From positions 930,001-994,000 of the forward strand of contig OZ244879.1 in assembly GCA_965221295.1 (NCBI GenBank): DNA of 64,000 bases, written 5' to 3'. Numbering within the stretch: the first letter of the stretch is position 1; each line of letters starts with the position of its first letter. This document shows, piece by piece, positions 45,917 to 54,707 of the stretch. This DNA comes from Bin87 sp965221295. Lineage in GTDB: Bacteria; Chloroflexota; Dehalococcoidia; Lucifugimonadales; UBA3495. The notes under the pieces are model-generated. The model was given only the letters and a program-made list of their open reading frames with translations. It did not search any database and was not told the origin of the DNA. A program made the translations under genes and the position numbers.

Positions 45917-46699
45917 TCAGGCCAGTTTAGCGGTGTCGAGGTAGGCTTGGGAGCGCAATCGCCGGTCTAGCCAGTATTGGAGAGTCTCGGTCAGGATACC
46001 TTGAATTTCTCGCTGCACGGCAGTGGGCATGTTCAGCTGGGGCAGCTGGTCAACCGATTCGGTGCGATGGAACAGGCGCAGCGTTTTCAACGCCGGCAGG
46101 GACAACGGGCGGAGGACGACCTCCGGCGGCGGGGCGCATTCGGCGCAGAGGGCGCCGCCCAGCCCAGCGGCGAAGCGGTGACGGTCTGGTCGCAGCGCCA
46201 CGCCGCATTCGACGCACTGGTACAACTCGGGCAGGAAGCCGGAGAGCTGCAGAAGTTGGAGATCGAAATACCTCAGGGGCAAATCCAGCGCCTGGGTTGG
46301 CGAGGATAGCGGCTGCCGGCCGATTGCCTCCAGAGTCTGCAAGGCCAATTCCAAGACTTGGGGATTGGGGGTTTCGGACGCGCTGAAGCCGTCAATGAGT
46401 TCGGCGACATGGAGGCCGCGGCCGACGCTGATGTAGTCGGCCTTGACCTTCGGGAAAGCATTGACGACCTCTGCCTCGGCGACGATATCCAGCGCGCGGC
46501 CCCGGGCCACTGACAGGCGGACGAGGGTCAGGGGCTCAAAGTGGCCCGTGAGTTTGCTGGTGAGCCGACGAGCGCCGCGAGCCAATAGTTCCAGTTTCCC
46601 GTGTTCGCGGGTGAAAATGGACGAAACGAGGTCGGCCTCGCCGGCCGGAGTCTTGCGGAGGGTGAGGCCGGCAGCGCGGTAGGTTCGGGACTGGGTCAT
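45917..46699 (-). CDS. recO: DNA repair protein RecO
   Basis: A 260-residue protein: an N-terminal OB fold (ADLVSSIFTREHGKLELLARGARR near residue 21) followed by an all-helical domain with a four-cysteine zinc site (CVECG ... CAEC). RecO loads RecA with RecR and anneals SSB-coated DNA. Its start overlaps the recR stop by 4 bp (ATGA). The last gene of the dnaX-ybaB-...-recR-recO run. Confidence 0.92.
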   Translation of the reverse strand: MTQSRTYRAAGLTLRKTPAGEADLVSSIFTREHGKLELLARGARRLTSKLTGHFEPLTLVRLSVARGRALDIVAEAEVVNAFPKVKADYISVGRGLHVAELIDGFSASETPNPQVLELALQTLEAIGRQPLSSPTQALDLPLRYFDLQLLQLSGFLPELYQCVECGVALRPDRHRFAAGLGGALCAECAPPPEVVLRPLSLPALKTLRLFHRTESVDQLPQLNMPTAVQREIQGILTETLQYWLDRRLRSQAYLDTAKLA

Positions 46700-47319
46700 T
46701 GGACCGGGTTGCGGCCGGACAGGGCGCGGGTGAGGGTGGTCTGGTCGGCGAACTCCAGGGATCCGCCCACGGGCAGGCCCAGCGCCAAACGGGTGATGGG
46801 AATGCCAGCGCCGTTCAGCCGGCGTTGAATGTAGTCGGCGGTGGCGTCGCCTTCGACTGTGGGGTTGGTGGCGACGATCAGCTCTTGTAGGGGGTTGTCA
46901 TGATCTTGGAGGCGCGCGAAAAGCTGGGGCATGTGGATGTCCTCGGGGGTTACGCCATTCAGAGGAGACAATGCGCCGTGGAGGACGTGGTACAGGCCAC
47001 GATAGACGTGGGTGCGTTCCAGGGCTACCAGGTCCCGGGATTCCTCGACCACGCAAATCTGGTCGCGGTTGCGCTGTGGGTTGGCGCAGATGGCGCAGGG
47101 CGAGGCGTCGGTTAGGTTGCGGCACTCTTCGCAGAAGAGGACGAAATCCTTGACGGCCATGATTGCGTCGGCCAGGGCCCGGGCGTCATCGTCGGGGGCT
47201 TGGGCGATATGATAAGCGATGCGCTGGGCGCTCTTGGGACCGACCCCAGGTAGCCGGTGCAGCTGGTCGATCAACTGGCCGATGGATCGGGTCGTGCCCG
47301 GGCTGGGGTCGGGGGTCAT
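46696..47319 (-). CDS. recR: Recombination protein RecR
   Basis: A 207-residue protein: helix-hairpin-helix (LHRLPGVGPKSAQRIAYHI), four-cysteine zinc finger (CEECRNLTDASPCAIC), TOPRIM domain with CVVEESRDLVALE, and the C-terminal Walker-B-like helix. Length is standard. It lies downstream of the dnaX-ybaB pair but separated by a small two-gene insertion, and overlaps recO. Confidence 0.96.
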   Translation of the reverse strand: MTPDPSPGTTRSIGQLIDQLHRLPGVGPKSAQRIAYHIAQAPDDDARALADAIMAVKDFVLFCEECRNLTDASPCAICANPQRNRDQICVVEESRDLVALERTHVYRGLYHVLHGALSPLNGVTPEDIHMPQLFARLQDHDNPLQELIVATNPTVEGDATADYIQRRLNGAGIPITRLALGLPVGGSLEFADQTTLTRALSGRNPVQ

Positions 47320-47355
47320 GGTGATCCTGCCACTGACGGAAGCGGAGGCTGCGAG

Positions 47356-47754
47356 TTAGCCGGCGTTGGCCGAGGCTGGTTGCGAGTGGGCGGCCAGCGC
47401 CGGCGCCAGAAGCTCCGACGCCCGCCGCAGATCCACAGCCACGATGTCCCACCCGCCGCCGTCGTCGAACCATTGCCGGTAGCTTACGAAATCGCCATTG
47501 TCCACGACGCGATAGTCGCCGTCGGGTTTGTCGCCCAGCGTCAGAGTGTCGGAGCCGGCGTCGTAACCCCGTTCTGGGCGGAGCGGCAAGAAGTAGCTAA
47601 CGTGGTGGATGTCCACCCTCGTGACATTGTCATGGCGCGAGTTATCCGACGTGTAGATGACGCCAAAGTCGTCCCGCAGGGATCCCCCGCTGCATCCTGA
47701 CGGGGATTTTATGATAAGCAGAACATCTTCTTCAGGGTAGTACTTGATCTCCAA
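47356..47754 (-). CDS. DUF2283-like protein, probable antitoxin partner
   Basis: About 132 residues from a TTG at 47754, set by GGAGGTG upstream. The opening LEIKYYPEEDVLLIIK matches the DUF2283 pattern (short beta strands, 'YDPEADALYI'), then IYTSDNSRHDNVTRVDIHHVSYFL and a polar remainder. DUF2283 proteins are commonly next to DUF4258 proteins. It overlaps the upstream gene by 23 bp. An antitoxin role is inferred from that association only. Longer than a typical DUF2283 protein. Confidence 0.55.
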   Translation of the reverse strand: MEIKYYPEEDVLLIIKSPSGCSGGSLRDDFGVIYTSDNSRHDNVTRVDIHHVSYFLPLRPERGYDAGSDTLTLGDKPDGDYRVVDNGDFVSYRQWFDDGGGWDIVAVDLRRASELLAPALAAHSQPASANAG

Positions 47755-48124
47755 AGCGCACCTCCAAGTTTTTGCAACGCCTTTGGAACCAGGGACGACC
47801 TTCATGACGAAGCCGGTCGGCGGCCTGGGCGTCGAAATGAGCTGTTATGATCTCGGAGTCATCCAACGAAACGGGGACTCGCAACATCTCATCGCGGCCG
47901 GGGACAAAGCCCCAATAAGTTATGGTTTCCCTGTCTCCCCGATTTGCGCAGACTCCGCGAATAATCCAATTTTGAAGGGCGTATTGAATCATGTCAGCGG
48001 TGACTCCTTCGTGAGGCTGTTCACGTAGGTGCCTGGTCAACCATCTGGTGACGCCGGCTGCCGTGATGGTCTCTGGCAGCCGGCGTTCCTGGTTCGGTTG
48101 AGATTCACTCTCTGCGTTGGGCAT
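47732..48124 (-). CDS. DUF4258-like protein, probable toxin partner
   Basis: A 130-residue protein. A helix with VTADMIQYALQNWIIRG is followed by TYWGFVPGRDEMLRVPVSLD and IITAHFDAQAADRL, the helix/three-strand pattern of DUF4258 (BrnT/RelE-like). The first 20 residues are polar and of uncertain start. It overlaps the DUF2283-like gene, and the pair sits between ybaB and recR. Fold and neighbour suggest a toxin-antitoxin module; sequence similarity is weak. Confidence 0.55.
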   Translation of the reverse strand: MPNAESESQPNQERRLPETITAAGVTRWLTRHLREQPHEGVTADMIQYALQNWIIRGVCANRGDRETITYWGFVPGRDEMLRVPVSLDDSEIITAHFDAQAADRLRHEGRPWFQRRCKNLEVRFGDQVLP

Positions 48125-48237
48125 CGGGCATCGGCATCGGTCGCAACATCGACTTGTGGGAACGGATTGACCGGCGGTATGGCGTCAGCCGCCATGGTCG
48201 CCTGCGAGGTTGCCTCGCCGGACGATTGGGGATTGCG

Positions 48238-48540
48238 CTAGATTAGGCCTGGGATGTTCATGCCGCCGGTTACGGCGCCCATCTTTTCGGCCGCGAGTTC
48301 CTGGGTGCGATTGAAAGCGTCGTTGACGGCGGCGGCCACCAGGTCTTGCAGCAGGTCGATGTCCTCGGCGGCTTCGGCTTCGATGACGACGGCGGTGACC
48401 TCCTGCTTGCCCGTCATGGTGACGCGGACCACGCCGCCGCCGGCGGACCCCTCGACGCTCATGGCTTCGAGTTCCTGCTGCGCCTTGGCGAGGCGGTTTT
48501 GCAGTTGCTGGGCCTGTCGCATCATGCGTTTGTTCATCAT
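48238..48540 (-). CDS. ybaB: YbaB/EbfC nucleoid-associated protein
   Basis: A 100-residue protein: an N-terminal coiled helix (MMRQAQQLQNRLAKAQQELE), a central beta hairpin (GGGVVRVTMTGKQEVTAVVI) and a C-terminal helix (DLVAAAVNDAFNRTQELAAEKM), the YbaB/EbfC fold that dimerises and binds DNA. It follows dnaX by 18 bp, as in most bacteria. Confidence 0.95.
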   Translation of the reverse strand: MMNKRMMRQAQQLQNRLAKAQQELEAMSVEGSAGGGVVRVTMTGKQEVTAVVIEAEAAEDIDLLQDLVAAAVNDAFNRTQELAAEKMGAVTGGMNIPGLI

Positions 48541-48558
48541 GGTGGTATTCGGAGCCTC

Positions 48559-50298
48559 CTATTGTTCGTCCAGGATGCGAGCGCCGAGGCCCATGGCCGT
48601 GCGAACCAGGGGGCTGTCCTGGGCGGAGCTGCGGGCTGGTTGGGCTACATCGCCGTTGGCGCCGGCTAGGGTCACCCTGAAGGGATGTGGAGAGCCAAAG
48701 GACTGTTCGATGGCCTGCTCAATAGTATCACGAACGCGAGCGTCGCTAAGTTCTTCCTGCATTCGGTCGAGGTTGGCAGCGTTGCTGAAGGGCAGGACCA
48801 AGGTGGATTCGTCCTCGGCCAAGTGGACGCTTTCGGGCTTGCAGTCGCGCAGCAGGGCCCCGAGGTTATACTTGCCTCCTTTGGCTCGAGCTAACTGGCG
48901 AACGGCGTGTTCCCATCGGCCGCGGAGGCTGTCGGGCGCCGCGGCATTGGCGCGGGCTGGCGCAGGTCGCTCATCCCGGAGTCGTTCGTCCCGGGGTAGC
49001 TCGTCTGGGGACGACGTGGTTCGGGTCGACGCTGGCGGAGCGGATCGACGTGGCGGCGCCGGTGGCGGGCCGGAGTTGGCCTGACGCGGGCGGGCGCCGG
49101 TTGATTGGGTCGACGGCGCCTGTCCCCGTTGAGGCTGCTGCCGAGGATTGGCGGCCGGCCGCCGGTGGCCGGCCGTGGCGTCCAGGGAACGCCCGTTTTC
49201 GGCGTAGGCATCTTCTTGGCGGCATATTTCGGCGGCCGCGATCTCCAGCGCCAGGGCCGACGGGGCGTCGTAGCGCAGGCCGGCGGCGGCCTCGCCCCAG
49301 ACGCGGGTGGCCCGCAAGATGCGCTGGGCATCGGTGGACTGGATCGCGGCGCGCAGTCCGGTCAGGGTGTCGTCGGGCAGGTCCAGCGTTTGGCCGGCGT
49401 CCCACGAGAGCAGGAGCATGGAGCGCAGGAGGTCCAGGGTTTGGCGGTGCAATTGGCGAGGTTCGCCGCCCTCCCAGACCACCTCGTTGATAGTTTCCAG
49501 CGCGGCAGTGGTGTCGCAGGCCAAGAGCTTCTGCGCCAGAGACAGGTAGGCGTCGCTGCGCACGAGGCCTAGAGACTCTTCGACGTGGCGCAGGGTGATT
49601 TCACCATCTGCCGCGACCGCCAACTGTTCGAGAATATTGAGAGCGTCGCGCATGGAGCCGCCGGCGTTGCGGGCGATCATGCGAAGCGCGTCGGGGTGAA
49701 TAGGGATGGCTTCCTGGTCGGTGATGTAGGCCAGGCGGTCGTAGATGGTTTGGCCGGGCAGCCGGCGGAAGTCGTAGCGTTGGCAGCGGGACAGGATGGT
49801 GGGCAGTAGGCGATCGGCCTCGGTGGTGCAGAGGATGAAGATGACGTGTTCGGGAGGCTCTTCAAGGGTTTTGAGGAAGGCGTTGGAAGCCTCTCGGGTG
49901 AGCATGTGGGCTTCGTCGATGATGTACACCTTGCGCCGATTTTGGGCGGGCTGAAAGTGCACTTTGTCGCGGATTTCCCGAATCTCCTCGACGCCCCGGT
50001 TGCTGGCGGCGTCCAACTCGATGATATCGAGGTTGCGTCCCTCGTTGATGGAAACGCAGATTGGGCACTGGTCGCAGGGGTCGCCCTGCTGAGGGTTGAG
50101 GCAGTTGACGGCCTTGGCGAGGACGCGGGCGGTGGTGGTTTTGCCGCTGCCCCGGGTGCCGCAGAAGAGGTAGCTATGGCCGACCCGACCCTGCATGACG
50201 GCCTGCTTCAGGGTGTTGCCGACATGCCCCTGTCCGGCCAGGTCGCTGAAGGTGGCGGGACGCCATTTGCGGTAATAGACTTGGGCTGAGGTGGTCAT
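48559..50298 (-). CDS. dnaX: DNA polymerase III subunits gamma/tau
   Basis: A 579-residue clamp-loader ATPase. Walker A GTRGSGKTTTARVLAKAV near residue 47, zinc cysteines (CLNPQQGDPCDQCPIC), Walker B VYIIDEAHMLT, sensor region (CTTEADRLLPTILSRCQRYDF). After about residue 370 comes a Pro/Arg/Ser-rich linker and then a C-terminal domain that binds polymerase. The first gene of the dnaX-ybaB-(pair)-recR-recO series. Confidence 0.96.
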   Translation of the reverse strand: MTTSAQVYYRKWRPATFSDLAGQGHVGNTLKQAVMQGRVGHSYLFCGTRGSGKTTTARVLAKAVNCLNPQQGDPCDQCPICVSINEGRNLDIIELDAASNRGVEEIREIRDKVHFQPAQNRRKVYIIDEAHMLTREASNAFLKTLEEPPEHVIFILCTTEADRLLPTILSRCQRYDFRRLPGQTIYDRLAYITDQEAIPIHPDALRMIARNAGGSMRDALNILEQLAVAADGEITLRHVEESLGLVRSDAYLSLAQKLLACDTTAALETINEVVWEGGEPRQLHRQTLDLLRSMLLLSWDAGQTLDLPDDTLTGLRAAIQSTDAQRILRATRVWGEAAAGLRYDAPSALALEIAAAEICRQEDAYAENGRSLDATAGHRRPAANPRQQPQRGQAPSTQSTGARPRQANSGPPPAPPRRSAPPASTRTTSSPDELPRDERLRDERPAPARANAAAPDSLRGRWEHAVRQLARAKGGKYNLGALLRDCKPESVHLAEDESTLVLPFSNAANLDRMQEELSDARVRDTIEQAIEQSFGSPHPFRVTLAGANGDVAQPARSSAQDSPLVRTAMGLGARILDEQ

Positions 50299-50649
50299 GG
50301 CGGGATGCGGCGGTCAGGGAATTGCCTAGATGATAACGCCAACGCGCCGGCAAGCGCCAGCGCTGGGTTTCCGCCATCTGTCAATCGAGCCGTTGGCGGT
50401 CAACGACAGGCGAATGGGGGAGGCGGCAATGGGCGGAGGCGTCGAGATTGCCACGGCCTTCGGCCTCGCAATGACAGTGGGGGAGGGCCGCAATGACAGA
50501 AATGGGGCGAGCTCTTCCCCGTGACAATGGCGAGCGGTTGGTCGTTGGTTGCGGTCGACGATATTGCCACGGCCTCCGGCCTCGCCATGGCAGTAATGAG
50601 GTGAGCCTCGCCATGACGATGTCGGGCGGCAAAGGCCAGGATTCGCGAA
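50299..50649. repeat. Gap with right-end fragments of the palindromic element
   Basis: Two right-hand arms remain at about 50443-50477 (GAGATTGCCACGG ... CTCGCAATGACAG) and 50559-50593 (decayed). They match the right arm type of the 34-kb cluster, not the 51.7-kb one. No gene recognised. Confidence 0.65.
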
Positions 50650-51498
50650 TTACACGTCGCGTTCGATGGGAGCGCCGACGATGCTGCCCCATTCGGTCCA
50701 TGAGCCATCGTAGTTGCGGACGTTGTCGTAACCGAGCAGTTGGCTGAGCACGAACCATGTGTGCGATGAACGTTCTCCGATGCGACAGTAGGCGATGGTC
50801 TCCCGGGAGCCGTCGACGCCCTTGCCGCCGTAGAGTTCGCTGAGCTCGTCGGCGGACTTGAAGGTGCCGTCCTCGTTGACGGCCTGTCCCCAGGGGACGT
50901 TGGCCGCGCCTGGGATGTGGCCGTTGCGCTGGGAGCCTTCCTGCGGGAGGTTGGGCGGCGCGTTGAGGGCTCCAGAGAACTCATCGGGAGAGCGAACGTC
51001 CACCAGGGCGTGGCTGCCGCTGTTGACGGCCTGCAGCACGTAGTCTCGCAGGGCGCGCAGTTCGGTGTTCTCAGTGGTGATGGCGTAATTGGAGGCGGAA
51101 TATGCTGGAACTTCGGTGACCACGGGACGATTTTCGGCGAGCCAGAGGGCCCGGCCGCCGTTCATCAGGCGAACGTCGCGGTGGCCGTAGTAGCGCAGCT
51201 GCCAGAAGGCCCAGGCGGCGAACCAGTTGTTGTTGTCGCCGTAAAGGATGATGGTAGTATCGGGAGAGATGCCGCTGCCCGCGAGGAGCGCTTCCATTTC
51301 GCCGCGGGACACGATGTCGCGGGCTACGTTCTGCTGTAGTTGGCTCTGCCAATTCCAGGTGACGGCGCCGGCGATGTGGCCCTGTTCGTAGGCGGAAGTG
51401 TCAACGTCAACCTCGACCAGGCGGACGTTGGGGTCCGAGCCGTGGTCGGCGACCCATTGGGTGGATACCAGTGATTCGGGATGGGCGTATTCGGCCAT
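50650..51498 (-). CDS. Sulfurtransferase (thiosulfate sulfurtransferase / rhodanese)
   Basis: A 282-residue two-domain rhodanese. The N-terminal domain (LVSTQWVADH, IILYGDNNNWFAAWAFWQLRY) lacks an active cysteine; the C-terminal domain carries the catalytic loop YCRIGERSSH, with the C-R-x-G-x-R pattern of thiosulfate sulfurtransferases. GAGGTG precedes the ATG. Monocistronic with its own -10, flanked by repeats on both sides. Confidence 0.92.
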   Translation of the reverse strand: MAEYAHPESLVSTQWVADHGSDPNVRLVEVDVDTSAYEQGHIAGAVTWNWQSQLQQNVARDIVSRGEMEALLAGSGISPDTTIILYGDNNNWFAAWAFWQLRYYGHRDVRLMNGGRALWLAENRPVVTEVPAYSASNYAITTENTELRALRDYVLQAVNSGSHALVDVRSPDEFSGALNAPPNLPQEGSQRNGHIPGAANVPWGQAVNEDGTFKSADELSELYGGKGVDGSRETIAYCRIGERSSHTWFVLSQLLGYDNVRNYDGSWTEWGSIVGAPIERDV

Positions 51499-51556
51499 GG
51501 TGCACCTCGCAAGGGAGCTTTCGACAGGGGATCAACCAGCGCTCAGGAATGGCCGC

Positions 51557-51562
51557 ATTATA
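51557..51562 (-). promoter_or_regulatory. -10 box of sulfurtransferase gene
   Basis: A perfect TATAAT on the minus strand, with TG directly upstream; no convincing -35. The leader to the ATG at 51498 is about 50 nt. Confidence 0.42.
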
Positions 51563-51639
51563 CACGACCCCGCCAGCAAGACCCTCCGCGGCCGACGCGC
51601 CCACAGGATAGTCGCGGTTGCGGCGAGGAGCGATAGCGA

Positions 51640-52187
51640 GGGAGCGATGGTTCGTTGGTTGTGGTCGACGGGATTGCCGCGCTGCGCTCGCAATGACTCC
51701 CTCAACTGTCATTGCGAGGAGCGCTAGCGACGCGGCAATCCCGATGTCCGGGCGAACGGCCGTCAGCAGCGGGAGCCCAACGGCCGTTGGTTGTGGTCGA
51801 CGAGATTGCCGCGCTGCGCTCGCAATGACAGGTAAGGAAGGTCTCACAATGACAGGTAAGGAAGGGCTCGCAATGACAGGTGGGGAAGGGCTCGCAATGA
51901 CAGGTGGGGAAGGGCTCGCAAAGACAGACCATAGCAACTGTTATAGCGAGGAGCGCCTCATTAATCTGTCATTGCGAGGAGCGCTAGCGACGCGGCAATC
52001 CCGATGCCTGGGCGAACGGCCGTCAGCAGCGGGAGCCCAACGGCCGTTGGTTGTGGTTGACGAGATTGCCGCGCTGCGCTCGCAATGACAGGTAAGGAAG
52101 GACTCGCAATGACAGGTAAGGAAGGTCTCGCAATGACAGGTGAGGAAGGGCTCACAATGACAGGTAAGGAAGGGCTCGCGAAGACAG
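51640..52187. repeat. Two palindromic elements, each followed by four 24-bp right-end repeats
   Basis: Full 126-bp units at 51706-51831 and 51966-52091. Each is followed directly by four 24-bp copies of the right end plus a GT[AG][AG]GGAAGG linker (51832-51927 and 52092-52187). The two 222-bp blocks are offset by 260 bp, so the whole block was duplicated. A right-end fragment also lies at about 51660-51697. Open frames here are artefacts. Bases 52188-52317 hold nothing recognisable. Confidence 0.88.
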
Positions 52188-52317
52188 ATGCGGTGGCCAG
52201 CTACGAAAGATGGACGCTAGCCATGTTAGCGAGCTTCCCCGAGCTCAGGGCGGATGCCGTGGTAGCGCTGGCGGCGCATCGTCCGTTGCGCCATTGGGCG
52301 CCGATGCCGCGAATCGG

Positions 52318-53277
52318 CTAACGTCCGCCGCCCAAAGCCTTCTTTACCCCGCGCACCATCCTCCGTAGTGGGCGATGGCGCGGATGCAGGTTGTTCGCGA
52401 TCAGCGGAGCCAGCGTGGGATTGGCGGCCACCAGAGGCGCCACCCACTTTCTCAACTCGGCCATGGTCGGCGGGCGGTCGTCCCAGGTTGGCGCCAGGGA
52501 GGTCATGGGATGCCAACGTTTGCGTCCCGGTAGGCGCGTCATTACGGAGCCGCCCGCCTCCTGCACGGCGATGGCGCCGCCCAGCATATCCCACATGCGG
52601 GGCGCGCCAATAACGGCAAACTGCATCACTCCCATGGCGGTCATGGCCAACTCGTAGGCGATGCTGCCGGTTACGCGGAGTTGGCCCAGCGGCTGCCCTT
52701 TGAGTCCCTTGCCCACGCGGGTGGTCGCCCCGAAGGAGCCGGGCAACCCCACCAGCCGGTCGCCGCGCAGCTTGTCGGTTTGATACACCGATATTGGCGC
52801 GCCGTTGGCGAAGGCTCCGCCGCCGGCGCGGCAGTGCACCACGATGCCGTTACCCGATTTCGTGGGCCAGGGGATGTACACCGCTCCGGCGACCGGGAAC
52901 CCTCGATGAAGCACGCCAATCGAGGATGCGTAAACCGGCAGACGGTTCATGAAGTTGGTGGTGCCGTCCAACGGGTCCAAGACCCAAAGGAAGTCGGCGG
53001 CGGGCGTGTCGGCGTCGGCGGCGGACTCTCCTTCCTCTCCCAGAATGCCGTGGGTTGGGAACTGTTGGCGTATGCGGCGCTCCAGGTAGGCCTGGGTTTC
53101 CTTGTCTGCGGCGGTCACCGGGTCCTGCTGGGCCTTGTCTTTGTATTCGACGTTGATGGCGCGGCCAAAATACCCGGCGAGCAGATCGCCGGCGCCGTGG
53201 GCAAAGTCAACGGCGGCGGACTCGATGGCGGCGAGGTTTTCGGTAAACGGCGTTGTGGCAGACGCGGGGGCGATCAT
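52318..53277 (-). CDS. Inositol monophosphatase family protein
   Basis: A 319-residue Li/Mg-dependent phosphatase. Motifs: ILGEEGE near residue 77, WVLDPLDGTTNF near 100 (D-P-x-D-G-T), and MWDMLGGAIAVQEAGG near 225 (W-D-x-A-like), giving the metal- and substrate-binding set. Substrate could be inositol-1-phosphate, PAP or fructose bisphosphate. There is no Shine-Dalgarno; a TACAAT lies 11-16 bp upstream, so the message may be leaderless. Convergent with repeats downstream. Confidence 0.9.
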   Translation of the reverse strand: MIAPASATTPFTENLAAIESAAVDFAHGAGDLLAGYFGRAINVEYKDKAQQDPVTAADKETQAYLERRIRQQFPTHGILGEEGESAADADTPAADFLWVLDPLDGTTNFMNRLPVYASSIGVLHRGFPVAGAVYIPWPTKSGNGIVVHCRAGGGAFANGAPISVYQTDKLRGDRLVGLPGSFGATTRVGKGLKGQPLGQLRVTGSIAYELAMTAMGVMQFAVIGAPRMWDMLGGAIAVQEAGGSVMTRLPGRKRWHPMTSLAPTWDDRPPTMAELRKWVAPLVAANPTLAPLIANNLHPRHRPLRRMVRGVKKALGGGR

Positions 53278-53287
53278 GGTGGGCGGG

Positions 53288-53293
53288 ATTGTA
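53288..53293 (-). promoter_or_regulatory. -10 box close to the inositol phosphatase start
   Basis: TACAAT on the minus strand 11-16 bp before the ATG at 53277; transcription would start about 4 nt before the ATG, giving a leaderless or nearly leaderless mRNA. Confidence 0.35.
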
Positions 53294-53416
53294 CACCATG
53301 TAACGGTCTCCCGACAGAGATGGGGGCCTCGCGCCAGTCGGGCTTCTTCGGACGATCATGCTTTCTTCGGGCGTTCATAGCTGAGCGCCCTCGTTTGCCC
53401 ATCCTGGCCACGCATC

Positions 53417-53506
53417 TGTCATTCCGGGGCCGAAGGCCGTGGCAATCGCGTAGCCCACGACCTACGGTTAAACACCATCCCAACCGTCTTTCGCAGCAAT
53501 GACAGA
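53417..53506. repeat. Short (90-bp) variant of the palindromic element in a gene-free stretch
   Basis: Begins CTGTCATTCCGGGGCCGAAGG and ends GCAGCAATGACAG, but the interior is shorter and diverged. The rest of 53278-53921 (about 640 bp) holds no recognised gene; a frame open from 53667 leads into the surface-protein gene but lacks a ribosome site and signal. Confidence 0.6.
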
Positions 53507-53921
53507 CTAGGGGCGCCGGCGATGACAGGTCAGTGATGCGCCCAATGTCAGGACCGGGAGGCTTGCAATGGCAAATGAGAAAACCCACTGGGATAATCAG
53601 GAGAGCTGCCCGTAGCAGACGGGGAAGCCTCGCATTGTCCGCGCTATAGCCTGGCCATGAAACAGAATGGTCCTCCCGTCGCGGCGGCGCAACGCCGAGA
53701 TTCCATCATCCGCTCGGTTCAGTCATCCGCGGAGGACAGCCATTGGAGAAGGGGTTGATGGATTTCCTGCTGCCGCCCCAATCGGTTCAGTTTCCAAGAA
53801 AATCCTCAAAACACGTTCATTGTTCGCAAGGCGACCACCACCTCTGGCGGCTTATATTTGGGTTGCGTTGTCGGCGCGTACGCGGCAACTCGCACGGAGA
53901 AACTTCCACGGGAGCGGGCCC

Positions 53922-54587
53922 ATGAACCTATCAACTTTACTCGACAGCGTGACGCGACGATCCATTCTCTTGTTGGGCGCCGCCTTGGCGATGTTCTGTA
54001 TGGCGGCGTCGCTGGGCGCCGGTCCAGACGAACCTAAGGCCTCGAATGTTGCCGATGATTGGGAGATTTTCCAGGGACACGCCTACGCCGACAACCGCGC
54101 CGCTCCCGCCGGCGTGTCCTTGGTTGCGTGTCTTGGAAGTTGCGAACTCGGCCACGTGACCCCGGCGGTCACAACAGGGCCTGACGGGATTTACGAGGTC
54201 ATGGTACTGCCCGGCCCACTGCGCCCGGAGGGTAGGATGGTTACCTTCTGGCTGGTGGATGGCGACCAATGGGTTGAGGCGGACCAGGATGTGCTTTTCC
54301 GCGGTCGCGGTGAAACCCGCGTGCTTGACCTGAATTTCGACAGTTTGCCGGTCGCCACAAACGGGGCGCCATCCGCAAATCGGAGCGGCAGTTTCACGGC
54401 CGATTTGGCAGCTCCGTCGGCCTCCGCACTGGGCCTGCTCCCGAGCAATTCGCCGCGAGCCTACGTTAGCGGCGTACGGTTCGGCGGATTGCCGATTTTG
54501 CCAGCGTTCGTCGGGGCGATGGGAGCGCTGCTCGCCATGATCGGAGCGTCGTTCCTCCTCTACCGACGCCGCCTAATTTGGCGATAA
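53922..54587 (+). CDS. Secreted cell-surface protein with C-terminal membrane anchor
   Basis: About 221 residues from the ATG at 53922 (GGGAG about 8 nt upstream). A signal peptide (basic TRR then ILLLGAALAMFCMAASLGAGP) is followed by a roughly 100-residue beta-rich domain (DWEIFQGHAYADNRAAPAGV ... TTGPDGIYEVMVLPG) like a carboxypeptidase-regulatory fold, a Ser/Ala linker, and a C-terminal helix (about 190-212) ending in YRRRLIWR. It is probably anchored in the membrane and facing out. No known family named. Confidence 0.7.
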   Translation: MNLSTLLDSVTRRSILLLGAALAMFCMAASLGAGPDEPKASNVADDWEIFQGHAYADNRAAPAGVSLVACLGSCELGHVTPAVTTGPDGIYEVMVLPGPLRPEGRMVTFWLVDGDQWVEADQDVLFRGRGETRVLDLNFDSLPVATNGAPSANRSGSFTADLAAPSASALGLLPSNSPRAYVSGVRFGGLPILPAFVGAMGALLAMIGASFLLYRRRLIWR

Positions 54588-54602
54588 CGGGAGACGCTGG
54601 GC

Positions 54603-54642
54603 AGCAGAGGGCGGGCGATGAGTCCGCCCTCTGCTCTATTCT
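54603..54642 (+). terminator. Intrinsic terminator of surface-protein gene
   Basis: A 12-bp perfect stem (AGCAGAGGGCGG / CCGCCCTCTGCT) with a 9-nt loop, 16 nt after the stop codon, followed by CTATTCT. The T-tract is short. Confidence 0.6.
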
Positions 54643-54654
54643 GGCGCGCTCGCG

Positions 54655-54663
54655 TGGTACACT
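54655..54663 (+). promoter_or_regulatory. Extended -10 promoter of mycothiol-type gene pair
   Basis: TGG-TACACT (TG at 54655-54656, hexamer 54658-54663). The leader is about 38 nt and holds GGAGG before the ATG at 54708. Confidence 0.42.
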
Positions 54664-54707
54664 TCTGGAGCCGCAACCTGCAGGTTGCGCGCCGGAGGCA
54701 CAACGCT

